Below are positions 27,062 through 36,587 of a DNA stretch of 64,000 nucleotides, piece after piece. The DNA is from Nitrosomonas communis (GTDB taxonomy: Bacteria; Pseudomonadota; Gammaproteobacteria; Burkholderiales; Nitrosomonadaceae): the NCBI RefSeq assembly GCF_001007935.1, contig NZ_CP011451.1, positions 2,604,001 to 2,668,000 on the forward strand, read 5' to 3'. The notes under the pieces were generated by a model that was not told where the DNA came from, ran no database searches, and saw only the letters and a list, made by a program, of their open reading frames with translations. Position 1 is the first letter of the stretch; each line of letters starts with the position of its first letter. Made by a program: the position numbers and the translations under genes.

Positions 27062-27078
27062 CTCACCTGATTGGTGAG
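27062..27078 (-). terminator. Putative intrinsic terminator downstream of the IMPase operon
   Basis: CTCACC (27062-27067) and GGTGAG (27073-27078) form a 6-bp stem with a 5-base loop. Read on the minus strand it is followed by ATTTTAATAAAAT. It lies about 85 bases after the inositol-monophosphatase-like gene. The U-rich tract is interrupted, so it is moderate evidence only. Confidence 0.45.
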
Positions 27079-27163
27079 GCCATGAATCTCTCAAAGTGCC
27101 TTAATCAGTAGGGTTCTTGAGCAATTTAAAAGATTTCAACTGAGGAATTTAGGATAAAACATC

Positions 27164-27970
27164 CTACACCGCAGAAATCCCGTCATTTTGATAGTGTGCT
27201 CTTACCCAATCACGCCATTGCCTAAATAATGCAGGATCAAGTGCAGCAATTACTGAGCGTTGCCAGGGTGATCCTGCCCAATAATCATCCTGCTCAAAGC
27301 TGCACATAGAGCCACCTGATTCTTCCAGAATCAGACAGCCGGCAGCGTAATCCCAAGGTTTCTGGCCACCGTGGAGATACAAATCAAAGTAACCCGCAGC
27401 GGTATAACACCATTCTAGAGTACATGCACCAAAGTTACGCTGTGACGCATAGGGAGGAGAGGCAGCTATCTTCTCAGCCAGCTTACGATCAAGGCGTTTA
27501 AGATCGACGTTAGCTATTGCATTTCGTAAATGAGTCTCACGATTTCTCAACGGTAATCGAATACCATTAAGATAAGCACCTTTACCTTTCTCTGCGTAAA
27601 ACAATTCTTTTGTGACAGGGTTGTAGACCACACCCAAAATACTTCGCCCCTTGCGCATCAATGCGACGGAAACTCCAAAATAGGGAAGGCCATTAAAAAA
27701 ATTGGAGGTGCCGTCGATTGGATCAACGCTCCAGAGCCCGGCATCTCCCGCTTCCCACAGTGCATGTTGTTGCTGTATGGACATTTCTTCACCCATTACT
27801 GCAGCAGGATGAATTCTCTGGAGTTTATCCAGCAAAACTTTCTGTGCGACTAAATCAGCTTCAGTATAAAAGCTACCATCCGCTTTACGGTGGCGCACCA
27901 CTTGCATATATCGAGGCATAATCTCCTCTTGTGCAACGTCTTTTACGACCGCAATGAGTTGTTCCAGCAT
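27164..27970 (-). CDS. Inositol monophosphatase family protein
   Basis: The 268-residue Mg-dependent phosphatase fold shows all metal motifs: GEE near residue 60, DPIDGTSNFFNGLPYFG near 83-99, and KPWDYAAGCLILEESGG near 210. Family substrates include inositol phosphates, histidinol phosphate, PAP and fructose bisphosphate, and they cannot be told apart by these motifs. It lies 2 bases downstream of the thioredoxin-fold gene, so the pair is an operon. Confidence 0.9.
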   Translation of the reverse strand: MLEQLIAVVKDVAQEEIMPRYMQVVRHRKADGSFYTEADLVAQKVLLDKLQRIHPAAVMGEEMSIQQQHALWEAGDAGLWSVDPIDGTSNFFNGLPYFGVSVALMRKGRSILGVVYNPVTKELFYAEKGKGAYLNGIRLPLRNRETHLRNAIANVDLKRLDRKLAEKIAASPPYASQRNFGACTLEWCYTAAGYFDLYLHGGQKPWDYAAGCLILEESGGSMCSFEQDDYWAGSPWQRSVIAALDPALFRQWRDWVRAHYQNDGISAV

Positions 27971-27972
27971 AT

Positions 27973-28530
27973 TTAATCAGCTCGCCATTTAATCGAGCAG
28001 CCGATACTCGGTATTTGATCTTTAGGGCCCTGACCTGTTTGAGCCACTTGTACCATTGCCTCGAATAAGTCACGGCGCGCATCATCTGGCGCCGCCTCTT
28101 TGCGAGAGGCATCTAACCGTCCACGATACTGTAGTTCCAGGCGACTATTAAAACCAAAAAAATCCGGTGTACAAACTGCTCCATAGACTTTGGCAATTTC
28201 CTGGGTTTCATCCCATACGTAGGGAAAAGGATAGGCATACTCTTTAGCCACTTTAACCATGTTATCAAAAGAATCTTCTGGATAATCCTGAGGATCATTC
28301 GACATGATAGCGATTGCACCAATACCATATCCCACCAACTCTTTTACGTCCCGTATAATACGATCGCGTACTGCTTTGACATAAGGGCAATGATTGCAAA
28401 TAAACATCACCAGCAACCCATTCTCACCTTTTGCAGCAGCCAGGCTATAACGTTTGCCATCTACTCCAGGCAAATCAAAATCAATTGCTTTCCAGCCAAA
28501 ATCACAAACAGGTGTTTCAAGACTTGCCAT
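27973..28530 (-). CDS. Thioredoxin-fold redox protein (AhpC/TSA-like)
   Basis: The 185-residue protein has a CNHCPY motif (C45-x2-C48) after LLVMFI, then the family blocks IAIMSNDPQDYPEDSFDNM and GAVCTPDFFGFN. Such proteins are annotated as thioredoxin family or peroxiredoxin-like; the exact substrate is unknown. It lacks a signal peptide and is probably cytosolic. It is the first gene of the pair with the IMPase homologue. Confidence 0.88.
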   Translation of the reverse strand: MASLETPVCDFGWKAIDFDLPGVDGKRYSLAAAKGENGLLVMFICNHCPYVKAVRDRIIRDVKELVGYGIGAIAIMSNDPQDYPEDSFDNMVKVAKEYAYPFPYVWDETQEIAKVYGAVCTPDFFGFNSRLELQYRGRLDASRKEAAPDDARRDLFEAMVQVAQTGQGPKDQIPSIGCSIKWRAD

Positions 28531-28617
28531 ATTTTCTTCTCCTTATCGTAGGTCTTGTTTGTCTTTGCTATATTATCATGGAATCACAACTCGCCTGCTC
28601 TCAGGCCCTTATTCACT

Positions 28618-29379
28618 ATGACTGCACGCTTTTATTACCCTGGCGCTATGCTACCGGGTCAAATTATTACTTTGCCTACAAATACAGGCCATCATGCCAC
28701 GCGCGTGCTACGTCTTAAGCAAGGCGACAAAGTAATTTTATTCAATGGAGAAGGGGGCGAATTTTCTGGATCAATCCATCATCTTGATAAATCAGCCAAC
28801 ACAGTGATTCTCTCACAATTTCACGCAATCGAACGTGAATCACCGCTTTCTATCAGTTTGATGCAAGCGGTTTGCTCTAATGAGAAAATGGATTGGATCA
28901 TACAAAAATCAGTAGAACTCGGTGTTAGCTGTATCCAGCCTGTTACGGCAAATCGTAGTGTTGTACGGCTTTCAGAAGAACGTGCAAATAAACGGCTATT
29001 GCATTGGCAACAAGTCATCATTGCTGCCTGTGAGCAATGTGGTCGAAACCGTATTCCAAAACTATACCCTTTACTAACACTATCAGATTGGTTCAATCAA
29101 CAATTTGAAAGTAAACTAAATAGTATAGAGAATCAATTCATTTATAAACTTATGCTTTCACCTACAGCAAATAAGCGCTTATCAAAATTCCCGCTGCCAA
29201 GCATGGATACCCCCCTGTTACTGCTTGTTGGGCCGGAAGGGGGCTTTACCACAGAAGAAGAAAAAGCGGCTCATACGATGGGTTTTGTTTCAATTTGCTT
29301 AGGTCAGCGCACCTTACGAACTGAGACTGCGGCACTCGCTGCGATAGCCACTATGCAGACTTTATGGGGAGATTATTGA
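28618..29379 (+). CDS. rsmE: 16S rRNA m3U1498 methyltransferase
   Basis: The 253-residue SPOUT methyltransferase has a PUA-like N-terminal domain (TARFYYPGAMLPG). The catalytic part carries KMDWIIQKSVELGVSCIQPV, ACEQCGRNRIP, LLVGPEGGFTTEEE and LGQRTLRTETAALAA, the knot and SAM site. ATG 28618 was chosen because it matches the family N-terminus; the open frame extends 63 bases further upstream. It is divergent from the thioredoxin-fold gene. Confidence 0.96.
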   Translation: MTARFYYPGAMLPGQIITLPTNTGHHATRVLRLKQGDKVILFNGEGGEFSGSIHHLDKSANTVILSQFHAIERESPLSISLMQAVCSNEKMDWIIQKSVELGVSCIQPVTANRSVVRLSEERANKRLLHWQQVIIAACEQCGRNRIPKLYPLLTLSDWFNQQFESKLNSIENQFIYKLMLSPTANKRLSKFPLPSMDTPLLLLVGPEGGFTTEEEKAAHTMGFVSICLGQRTLRTETAALAAIATMQTLWGDY

Positions 29380-29622
29380 ATAAATTTTGTATCCATAGAC
29401 AAAAGCTTTCCATTCTCATCCCCCTTCAAAATGTGGTATCCATACTTTTACCTGAAGGGAGAAAGCTGAATGAGGAATGATAACAATCGGATTTTAAAGT
29501 GCTATGAGTATAGTTTCAAAATACATGAAATTGCTTTTCTTCTAATAAAATATCTACTGATCAGCTTGCTCTCATGAAAAAGCTCTAAGTGATCATTAAA
29601 CTCATAACAACATTACTTGAAC

Positions 29623-30957
29623 ATGGCACAAAATGCTGATTTTGTCACTTGGTTCCGTTCCGTTGCACCTTATATTAACGTATTTCGCAGTAAAACCTTT
29701 GTGGTCGCATTCGGGGGTGAAATTGTAGCTGATGGAAATTTTGTTGAACTGGTTCACGATTTCAACCTGTTAGCAAGCTTGGGAATCCAGTTAATTCTGG
29801 TGCATGGCGCACGACCACAAATTGAATCCCGATTACAACAGCATAATTTGGAAGCAATGTATGTAAACGGAATACGCGTGACAGATAATCCCACGCTTCA
29901 ATGTGTTAAAGAAGCAGTCGGGAAAGTTCGTGTTGAAATCGAAGCTTTGATGTCTATGGGATTACCCAATTCACCCATGGCTAATGCTGCTATCCATGTT
30001 GCTAGCGGTAATTTTGTTATAGCCCGCCCTATCGGTGTGCTTGAAGGCGTTGATCTTATGTATAGCGGGGAAGTACGAAAAATTAACACCTCAGTTATCC
30101 GCTCACGTTTGGAAAAGGGAGAAATCGTTTTACTCTCGCCACTTGGTTACTCTCCCAGTGGAGAAATCTTCAATCTCACACTGGAAAATGTTGCTACCGA
30201 AGTCGCTATTGCGCTTCAGGCAGAAAAACTTATATTTCTGATGAACCCACTTGGTGTCATGCGCGGATCTACGGACCAGAGTAGCACTTTATGGCGTGAA
30301 TTGACTATTGCGGAAGCAAAAGCAGTACAAAAAAAATTCATCACGCCCATCGATTCAACAGATGATATTCAGTTATATCTCCCCTGCGCAATACATGCGT
30401 GCGAGAATAGTGTTGCGCGAGTTCATCTGATTAGCCGTCATATAGAAGGTGCTTTGTTGCAGGAATTATTTACCCATGAGGGTATTGGCAGCATGATCAC
30501 ACAAGGGCCTCTGCAAACTATACGCAAAGCTGAAATAGAAGATATAGGCGGCATTTTGCAATTAATTGAGCCATTAGAAAATGAAGGTGTGCTGGTTAGA
30601 CGCAATCGCGAATTATTAGAGATTGAGATTGATCATTTTACCGTTCTGGAACACGATAACATGATCATTGCCTGTGCTGCACTTTATCCTTTCCCAAATG
30701 AAGGCGCCTGCGAGCTGGCTTGCCTTGCTGTTCATCCGCACTATCGCAGGACTGGCTGTGCCAGTACGTTACTTAAACATATCGAACAGCAGGCCTTAGC
30801 GCAAGGTTATCTCAAGCTATTTGTCTTAACCACGCGTACAGCCCACTGGTTCATTGAAAGAGGTTTCACAGAGACTACACCTGATAGGCTGCCTAAGAGC
30901 AAGCAGAGTCTTTACAATTATCAGCGTCGCTCAAAAGTATTCATGAAAGAAATATAA
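29623..30957 (+). CDS. argA: Amino-acid N-acetyltransferase (N-acetylglutamate synthase)
   Basis: The 444-residue protein performs the first step of arginine synthesis (glutamate plus acetyl-CoA). It has an amino-acid-kinase domain for arginine feedback (VAFGGEIVADGNFVELVHD, VHGARPQIE) and a C-terminal GNAT domain (about 300-440). CELACLAVHPHYRRTGCASTLL is the acetyl-CoA pocket. ATG 29623 is chosen over an in-frame TTG six bases upstream. No clear ARG box was seen. Confidence 0.95.
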   Translation: MAQNADFVTWFRSVAPYINVFRSKTFVVAFGGEIVADGNFVELVHDFNLLASLGIQLILVHGARPQIESRLQQHNLEAMYVNGIRVTDNPTLQCVKEAVGKVRVEIEALMSMGLPNSPMANAAIHVASGNFVIARPIGVLEGVDLMYSGEVRKINTSVIRSRLEKGEIVLLSPLGYSPSGEIFNLTLENVATEVAIALQAEKLIFLMNPLGVMRGSTDQSSTLWRELTIAEAKAVQKKFITPIDSTDDIQLYLPCAIHACENSVARVHLISRHIEGALLQELFTHEGIGSMITQGPLQTIRKAEIEDIGGILQLIEPLENEGVLVRRNRELLEIEIDHFTVLEHDNMIIACAALYPFPNEGACELACLAVHPHYRRTGCASTLLKHIEQQALAQGYLKLFVLTTRTAHWFIERGFTETTPDRLPKSKQSLYNYQRRSKVFMKEI

Positions 30958-31049
30958 GTTGGAGGGAGTGGCATGACAACCATTTGTTTTAATATGAATT
31001 ATAATTGAGAGAAATATAACTTCTTCAATTAACTTGTTTGGGTAACAAT

Positions 31050-31322
31050 ATGACAAGAATAGTGAAATGCATCAAGCTGGGTCGTGAAGCGGAAGGGTTG
31101 GATTTTCCGACTCTTCCAGGTGAGTTGGGAAAACGAATTTATGAGAGTGTATCTAAAGAAGCATGGAGCCAATGGATCCAGCACCAGACTATGCTTGTTA
31201 ATGAATACCGTCTCAATCTTGCTGATATCAAAGCACGTAAGTATCTCATAGCGCAAATGGAAGCTTATTTTTTTGGTGAGGGTGCTGATCAGCCAGCAGG
31301 GTATGTTCAACCTGACAAGTAA
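31050..31322 (+). CDS. yggX: YggX-type Fe(II)-trafficking / oxidative damage protection protein
   Basis: The 90-residue protein matches YggX, with [39 protein letters not shown] and [11 protein letters not shown]. The conserved Cys is at position 7. The family protects Fe-S clusters from oxidation. Start ATG 31050 fits the family better than an in-frame TTG 12 bases upstream. It stands between argA and ppk1. Confidence 0.95.
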   Translation: MTRIVKCIKLGREAEGLDFPTLPGELGKRIYESVSKEAWSQWIQHQTMLVNEYRLNLADIKARKYLIAQMEAYFFGEGADQPAGYVQPDK

Positions 31323-31394
31323 ACTGGAAAGAAAAACATAATTTTTTATCTTAACAGATCATGGATTGCAACCATTAAACAAGATAAGCCGGAA

Positions 31395-33494
31395 ATGCCA
31401 GATTCAGCCATTATGAGTGATGTGACTAGCTCCACTCCATTCCTCAACCGAGAGCTTAGCCAAATCGAGTTTAACCAGCGTGTGCTTGCTCAAGCTCGAA
31501 ACAAAGATACACCCTTACTGGAGAGATTGAAGTTTTTGTGTATTGTGAGCAGCAACTTCGATGAATTTTTTGAAGTACGAGTCGCTGGATTAAAAGAACA
31601 AATCAAGCTGGACACACCAGGTTTTGGGCCAGATAGCATGTTACCTCGCCAGACCTTCAAGCTGGTTTCCGAAAAAATACATCAAATTGTAGATGAACAG
31701 TATAAGTTACTTAACGGATCTATTTTCCCAGAGTTAGCACTACACGGGATTCGTTTCCTTCGCAGAAATGATTGGAATGACTGCCAGCAAGAGTGGATTA
31801 AAGCTTTTTTCTTTCGTGAGCTTATGCCCATGCTCACACCGATCGGCCTGGATCCTTCCCATCCTTTTCCACGCGTATTGAACAAAAGTCTGAATTTTGC
31901 GGTAGAACTAGAAGGGAAAGATGCCTTTGGGCGAAATTCAGGTATGGCAATAGTTCAGGCGCCACGTATTCTTCCGCGTATTATACGACTCCCGAAAGAG
32001 GTCAGTACCGAAGAATATAATTTTATCTTCTTATCTTCGATTCTTCATGCGCATGTCGGTGAGCTGTTTGCAGGCATGCAAGCGATTGGTTGTTTCCAAT
32101 TTCGCGTCACTCGCAATAGCGATTTGTTCGTGGACGAAGAAGAAATCAAAGATTTGCGCCTAGCTTTGCAAGGTGAATTACCTCAACGGCATCTTGGTAA
32201 TGCGGTACGTCTCGAAGTGGCGGATAACTGCTCACCACATATGACAGAATTTCTACTTAGCCAGTTTGGCCTGACTCTGGATGATTTATACCAGGTTAAT
32301 GGACCGGTCAATCTGGTACGTCTCATGCAAGTTCCTGCACAAATTGATCGCCCCGGCCTGAAATTTCCTCTGTTCATTCCTGGTTTGCCGTTTTCCACTC
32401 AGAAAAAGAAAACTTCCGATATTTTCCAGTTAATTCGCAAGAATGACATTTTATTGCATCATCCCTATCAGTCATTTCAACCAGTCATCCAGTTTATCCA
32501 GCAAGCATCAGTGGATCCGAATGTCGTAGCGGTCAAACAAACGGTCTATCGTACAGGCTCAGACTCTACTGTCATGGAAGCGCTCATTGCCGCAGCCAGC
32601 CGGGGAAAGGAAGTGACTGTGGTTGTCGAGTTATTGGCGCGATTTGATGAAGAAGCTAATATCAATTGGGCTAGTCGCCTCGAAGAAGTCGGCGCCCATG
32701 TGGTTTATGGTGTTGTCGGTCATAAGACTCATTCCAAGATGGCAATGATTGTGCGACGTGAAGAAGGCAAACTCCGTCGCTACACCCATCTTAGTACCGG
32801 TAATTATCATCCGGGTACCGCCCGGCTTTATACTGATTTCGGCTTGCTCACCTGCCATGAAGAAATCTGTGCTGACGTCAATGAAGTATTTTTACAACTG
32901 ACTAGCCTTGGCAAAGCCAGCAAATTGAAATATCTATGGCAATCCCCTTTTACTCTTCATAGCCAAATTCTAGCTGCGATCACCAATGAAATGGAGAATG
33001 CGAAAGCAGGTAAACCTGCAGGGATCATTGCCAAAATGAATGCATTATTGGAGCCCAATATCATTCAGGCCCTCTATGCTGCTTCGCAAGCTGGCGTAGA
33101 AATTCAACTGATTGTACGAGGTGCCTGTGCCTTGCGCCCAGGCGTACCGGGCATGTCAGAGAATATTACAGTGCGATCCATTATTGGACGTTTTCTTGAA
33201 CACACGCGTATTTTTTATTTTTGTAACAATAACAATCACAATATTTATTTATCGAGTGCTGATTGGATGGATCGTAATTTCTTTCGCCGGATTGAAATCT
33301 GCTTTCCAATTTTAGAGCCGCGCCTAAAAAAACGCGTGATTGCTGAAGGATTAAAACCTTATCTTAGAGATAACACCAACGCGTGGGAAATGGATGCCAG
33401 TGGGCGCTACAAACGTAAATCGGTTCGCCCGAGCAGGCGTTTTGGTGCGCAAGAGGTATTACTTACCAAGCTCGCTGCCGCCAAACAAAGCTAG
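31395..33494 (+). CDS. ppk1: Polyphosphate kinase 1
   Basis: The 699-residue enzyme (688 in E. coli) reversibly makes polyphosphate from ATP. The N-terminal FLNRELSQIEFNQRVL and middle domain are followed by the two phospholipase-D-like catalytic domains. The phosphorylated His is in GHKTHSKMAMI, and STGNYHPGTARLYTDFGLLT carries the second His; ADWMDRNFFRRIEI is near the end. A second ATG lies 33 bases inside. It is followed 19 bases later by the CYTH-CHAD gene, so they form a polyphosphate operon. Confidence 0.97.
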   Translation: MPDSAIMSDVTSSTPFLNRELSQIEFNQRVLAQARNKDTPLLERLKFLCIVSSNFDEFFEVRVAGLKEQIKLDTPGFGPDSMLPRQTFKLVSEKIHQIVDEQYKLLNGSIFPELALHGIRFLRRNDWNDCQQEWIKAFFFRELMPMLTPIGLDPSHPFPRVLNKSLNFAVELEGKDAFGRNSGMAIVQAPRILPRIIRLPKEVSTEEYNFIFLSSILHAHVGELFAGMQAIGCFQFRVTRNSDLFVDEEEIKDLRLALQGELPQRHLGNAVRLEVADNCSPHMTEFLLSQFGLTLDDLYQVNGPVNLVRLMQVPAQIDRPGLKFPLFIPGLPFSTQKKKTSDIFQLIRKNDILLHHPYQSFQPVIQFIQQASVDPNVVAVKQTVYRTGSDSTVMEALIAAASRGKEVTVVVELLARFDEEANINWASRLEEVGAHVVYGVVGHKTHSKMAMIVRREEGKLRRYTHLSTGNYHPGTARLYTDFGLLTCHEEICADVNEVFLQLTSLGKASKLKYLWQSPFTLHSQILAAITNEMENAKAGKPAGIIAKMNALLEPNIIQALYAASQAGVEIQLIVRGACALRPGVPGMSENITVRSIIGRFLEHTRIFYFCNNNNHNIYLSSADWMDRNFFRRIEICFPILEPRLKKRVIAEGLKPYLRDNTNAWEMDASGRYKRKSVRPSRRFGAQEVLLTKLAAAKQS

Positions 33495-33513
33495 ATCGAC
33501 TGGACCTGTATTT

Positions 33514-35064
33514 ATGCCTAAAGAAATCGAGCTCAAGCTATCGCTACCCAGAAGCTGCATTAAACATTTGCAGCACTTACCGCTACTAGAGACTTTGGGT
33601 ATTTCCCGGCCAACTAAACAAAAGCTTTATACCATTTATTTCGATACACCTGACTTAGCTTTAAAACGGCAAAATTGTGCGCTACGCCTACGTCAAATGG
33701 GCAAAAACTGGTTACAAACCATTAAAACAGAAGGGAGTGTTGCATCTGGATTGCATGAGCGCAATGAATGGGAAGTATCCGTTCCCAGTAATCAGCTTGA
33801 TTTCACTCAATTAGGCGATCCTGGAATGATCAAATTATTGAGTGATGCTGAGTTAAGGAAGCAACTACGGCAGGTATTCATTACGCGATTTACCCGGCAT
33901 ATGTATCTCCTGCAAATGGAAGAAGGTAGTCAAATCGAGTTCTGCTTTGATCATGGCAAAATTATCATCGATCACACAAAAGAATCTTTTACTGAAATCG
34001 AACTTGAATTAAAGTCGGGCAAGCCTAAGCAACTATTCCGGCTTGCGCTTACGCTTGTCCAGATACTTCCTTTCCCACTCAGACTGGAAAACATAAGTAA
34101 GGCTGAACGAGGCTATATGCTTTATACGGGACATAAAAATCCTCCTGTTAAAGCCTTGCCTGTTGAGCTTAAAGCTGATATGGACTTAACGACAGCTTTT
34201 ACTCTGATTGCACAAAACTGCCTTGATCAATTGACCAGAAATGAACATGGCGTGATAACGCGTATTGATGTTGAATATCTCCATCAGATGCGTATTGCGC
34301 TGCGTCGGCTCCGCACAGCTTTTGATGTTTTTGCGTCTGCTATCCCAAATGAGGTATCACTCATACATGAGCTTAAATGGTTAACGAACCAATTGAATCC
34401 AGCACGTGACTGGGATGTTTTTGTTACAGAACAGCTTCCGAAAATTCAGCAGAATTTTGAAGATCATACAGGAATAGCTGCGCTCATAAAAACATGTGAA
34501 ATATTACGCAAAAAACACAATAAAGCTGCACGCAATAGTATCAAATCGAAACGTTATACCAAATTGATTTTGCAGTTAAATTTGTATCTTGAAGAAGCAT
34601 TTAAATACCCAGGCCAACCGAAGACCTTGAAAAAAGCAGTTACCAACATGGCATTGATTAATTTCACGAAATCTGTGTTGATCAATTGCCATAAGCACAT
34701 TATTGATACTACGAATAAAGTTGAAGAATTTGATCTCACATCACTCCATTCGCTCCGCATTAGCATAAAAAAACAACGTTATGCCGTAGAATTTTTTCAA
34801 GCGCTTTTCGCCCCTGTCGAGGTTAAAAAATATATCCAATCATTATCTGGGCTACAAGATATCCTTGGCTCCATTAATGACAGCATAAATACTCAAAGAC
34901 TGCTTAAACAAATCCCGGGCTCGAAGACAAAGACATTAGTATCGCGAGAAGCGACTGGAATTATTCTAGGATGGAATAAGCAGCGACTCCAGCGAATGAA
35001 TACAGAAATAAAGGATGCCTTGCAACTTTTCTACCACGCTCCCCTTTTCTGGGAAGCTCGTTGA
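33514..35064 (+). CDS. CYTH-CHAD domain protein (polyphosphate-associated)
   Basis: The 516-residue two-domain protein starts MPKEIELKLSL, the ExExK signature of CYTH triphosphate-tunnel enzymes, here as EIELK. It continues with YFDTPDLALKRQNCALRLRQ and IELELKSGKPKQL. After about residue 215 an all-helical CHAD domain begins, with histidine- and arginine-rich helices (YLHQMRIALRRLRTAFDVF, LHSLRISIKKQRYAVEFF). CHAD domains bind polyphosphate and the CYTH half may hydrolyse inorganic triphosphate. The position directly after ppk1 fits this. The frame is open 120 bases upstream into ppk1, but ATG 33514 gives the family N-terminus. Confidence 0.93.
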   Translation: MPKEIELKLSLPRSCIKHLQHLPLLETLGISRPTKQKLYTIYFDTPDLALKRQNCALRLRQMGKNWLQTIKTEGSVASGLHERNEWEVSVPSNQLDFTQLGDPGMIKLLSDAELRKQLRQVFITRFTRHMYLLQMEEGSQIEFCFDHGKIIIDHTKESFTEIELELKSGKPKQLFRLALTLVQILPFPLRLENISKAERGYMLYTGHKNPPVKALPVELKADMDLTTAFTLIAQNCLDQLTRNEHGVITRIDVEYLHQMRIALRRLRTAFDVFASAIPNEVSLIHELKWLTNQLNPARDWDVFVTEQLPKIQQNFEDHTGIAALIKTCEILRKKHNKAARNSIKSKRYTKLILQLNLYLEEAFKYPGQPKTLKKAVTNMALINFTKSVLINCHKHIIDTTNKVEEFDLTSLHSLRISIKKQRYAVEFFQALFAPVEVKKYIQSLSGLQDILGSINDSINTQRLLKQIPGSKTKTLVSREATGIILGWNKQRLQRMNTEIKDALQLFYHAPLFWEAR

Positions 35065-35098
35065 GATGCGGAGCTGCTACACCGCATTTTGCTTTTAT

Positions 35099-35287
35099 GG
35101 GCACCTCTGAGAATTTATGTCTGCGAGCATCTGCTTCGTGGGTTGCCTGCTTACCCCGTCTCGTCACACTACTTCGTTATTCACAATAAATGTTTCCTTT
35201 ACCTATCAGGTATATCAGTTATATGCTGCATCAACATTTTTTGTTCTCGCCTTGTCTTGGTTAGAACTCTGAATTTTTAGAGGCACC
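35099..35287 (+). mobile_element. MITE-like element, copy 2, with 5-bp target duplication
   Basis: The 189-bp non-coding element is bounded by imperfect inverted ends: GGCACCTCTGAGAATT at the left, and GGTGCCTCTAAAAATT read inward from the right (12 of 16 match). The direct repeat TTTAT is present on both sides (35094-35098 and 35288-35292). It aligns along its whole length with 17320-17494. It is inserted 34 bases after the CYTH-CHAD stop codon. The features fit a small non-autonomous transposon; the parent IS is not in the window. Confidence 0.75.
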
Positions 35288-35336
35288 TTTATATCAATAT
35301 TAAGAAAATATAGTTAAAAAAACATAGCAAAAAATT

Positions 35337-35387
35337 AAGGCTGCTGGTGTTTGGGAAGATCATCAACCCATTTCGAGCAGCCTTTTT
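35337..35387. terminator. Strong bidirectional intrinsic terminator
   Basis: AAGGCTGCT (35337-35345) and AGCAGCCTT (35376-35384) are a perfect 9-bp stem. TTTTT follows on the plus strand, and AATTTTTT follows on the minus strand. It separates the convergent ppk1/CYTH-CHAD and carbon-metabolism operons, ending 18 bases after fba on the minus strand. The loop carries a second small stem (TGGG/CCCA). Confidence 0.88.
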
Positions 35388-35404
35388 ATCCCTGTCTCTA
35401 CTTA

Positions 35405-36469
35405 TTAAGCAATGATAGGTTTTAGTTCACCTTTTGCATATCTGTTAGCTATTGCTTCTAGCGAGGTAGGTTTGATTTTACCTGCCTGCCCTGCACTACC
35501 AAATGCTTCAAACCGTGCTTTACAAATTTCTTTAGCTGCGGCAGTCGCATCTTTTAGATATTTTCTTGGATCGAATTCACTCTTGTTTTTAGCCAAATGA
35601 CGACGGATGGCTCCAGTCATAGCTAACCGAATGTCTGTATCAATATTCACCTTACGCACACCATTTTTAATACCTTCCTGAATTTCCTCGACAGGCACAC
35701 CGTAAGTTTCTTTCATTTCGCCGCCATATTCCCGAATAATTTCAAGCCATTCTTGAGGGACAGAGCTTGAGCCATGCATTACTAAATGAGTATTAGGAAT
35801 CCGTTTGTGGATTTCCTTGATACGCTCAATAGCCAGAATATCTCCGGTTGGTTTGCGTGTGAATTTATATGCGCCATGTGACGTGCCAATGGCAATAGCA
35901 AGCGCATCCACGTTAGTTTTTTTCACAAAGTCGGCGGCTTGCTCTGGATCGGTCAGCAGTTGATCATGCGACAGCACACCTTCCGCACCATGACCATCCT
36001 CTGCTTCGCCCATCCCGGATTCAAGTGATCCAAGGCAGCCTAATTCACCTTCAACAGAAACGCCGACGGCATGAGCCATTGCAACAACTCTTGCGGTAAC
36101 ATCAACATTATATTCATAGGATGAAGGTGTTTTGGCATCTTCTTCAAGGGAACCATCCATCATGACACTAGAAAAGCCGCTACGAATTGCATTTACACAT
36201 ACTGCAGGTGAAGCGCCATGGTCTTGGTGCATGACAATAGGAATATGTGGGTAGGCTTCCACCGCGGCTTCAATCAAATGACGCAAAAAAGGCTCTCCAG
36301 CATATTTACGCGCACCAGCTGAGCCTTGCATGATCACTGGGCTATTGCATTCATCCGCTGCCTGCATAATCGCGTGAATTTGTTCGAGATTATTCACATT
36401 AAATGCCGGTAGTCCATATCCATTTTCTGCTGCATGGTCCAACAGTTGTCGCAATGATACAAGTGCCAT
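35405..36469 (-). CDS. fba: Class II fructose-bisphosphate aldolase
   Basis: The 354-residue Zn-dependent aldolase has [18 protein letters not shown] at the N-terminus, [13 protein letters not shown] (Zn ligand His), [22 protein letters not shown], the [15 protein letters not shown] loop, and [14 protein letters not shown]. This length and the GELGxLGxxE region are typical of the Calvin-cycle subtype. It is the last gene of the minus-strand set tkt-gap-pgk-pyk-fba, 118 bases after pyk. Confidence 0.96.
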   Translation of the reverse strand: MALVSLRQLLDHAAENGYGLPAFNVNNLEQIHAIMQAADECNSPVIMQGSAGARKYAGEPFLRHLIEAAVEAYPHIPIVMHQDHGASPAVCVNAIRSGFSSVMMDGSLEEDAKTPSSYEYNVDVTARVVAMAHAVGVSVEGELGCLGSLESGMGEAEDGHGAEGVLSHDQLLTDPEQAADFVKKTNVDALAIAIGTSHGAYKFTRKPTGDILAIERIKEIHKRIPNTHLVMHGSSSVPQEWLEIIREYGGEMKETYGVPVEEIQEGIKNGVRKVNIDTDIRLAMTGAIRRHLAKNKSEFDPRKYLKDATAAAKEICKARFEAFGSAGQAGKIKPTSLEAIANRYAKGELKPIIA

Positions 36470-36587
36470 TTAAGTCTCCTTCATTTTAAATTTTGTATCG
36501 GATTTATTAAAAAAATTAGTTGATACGAAGCAAGTATCTCGATAAAGGGCATTATTAATCTTTTAAATTGACTTACGATAAGAAAAC

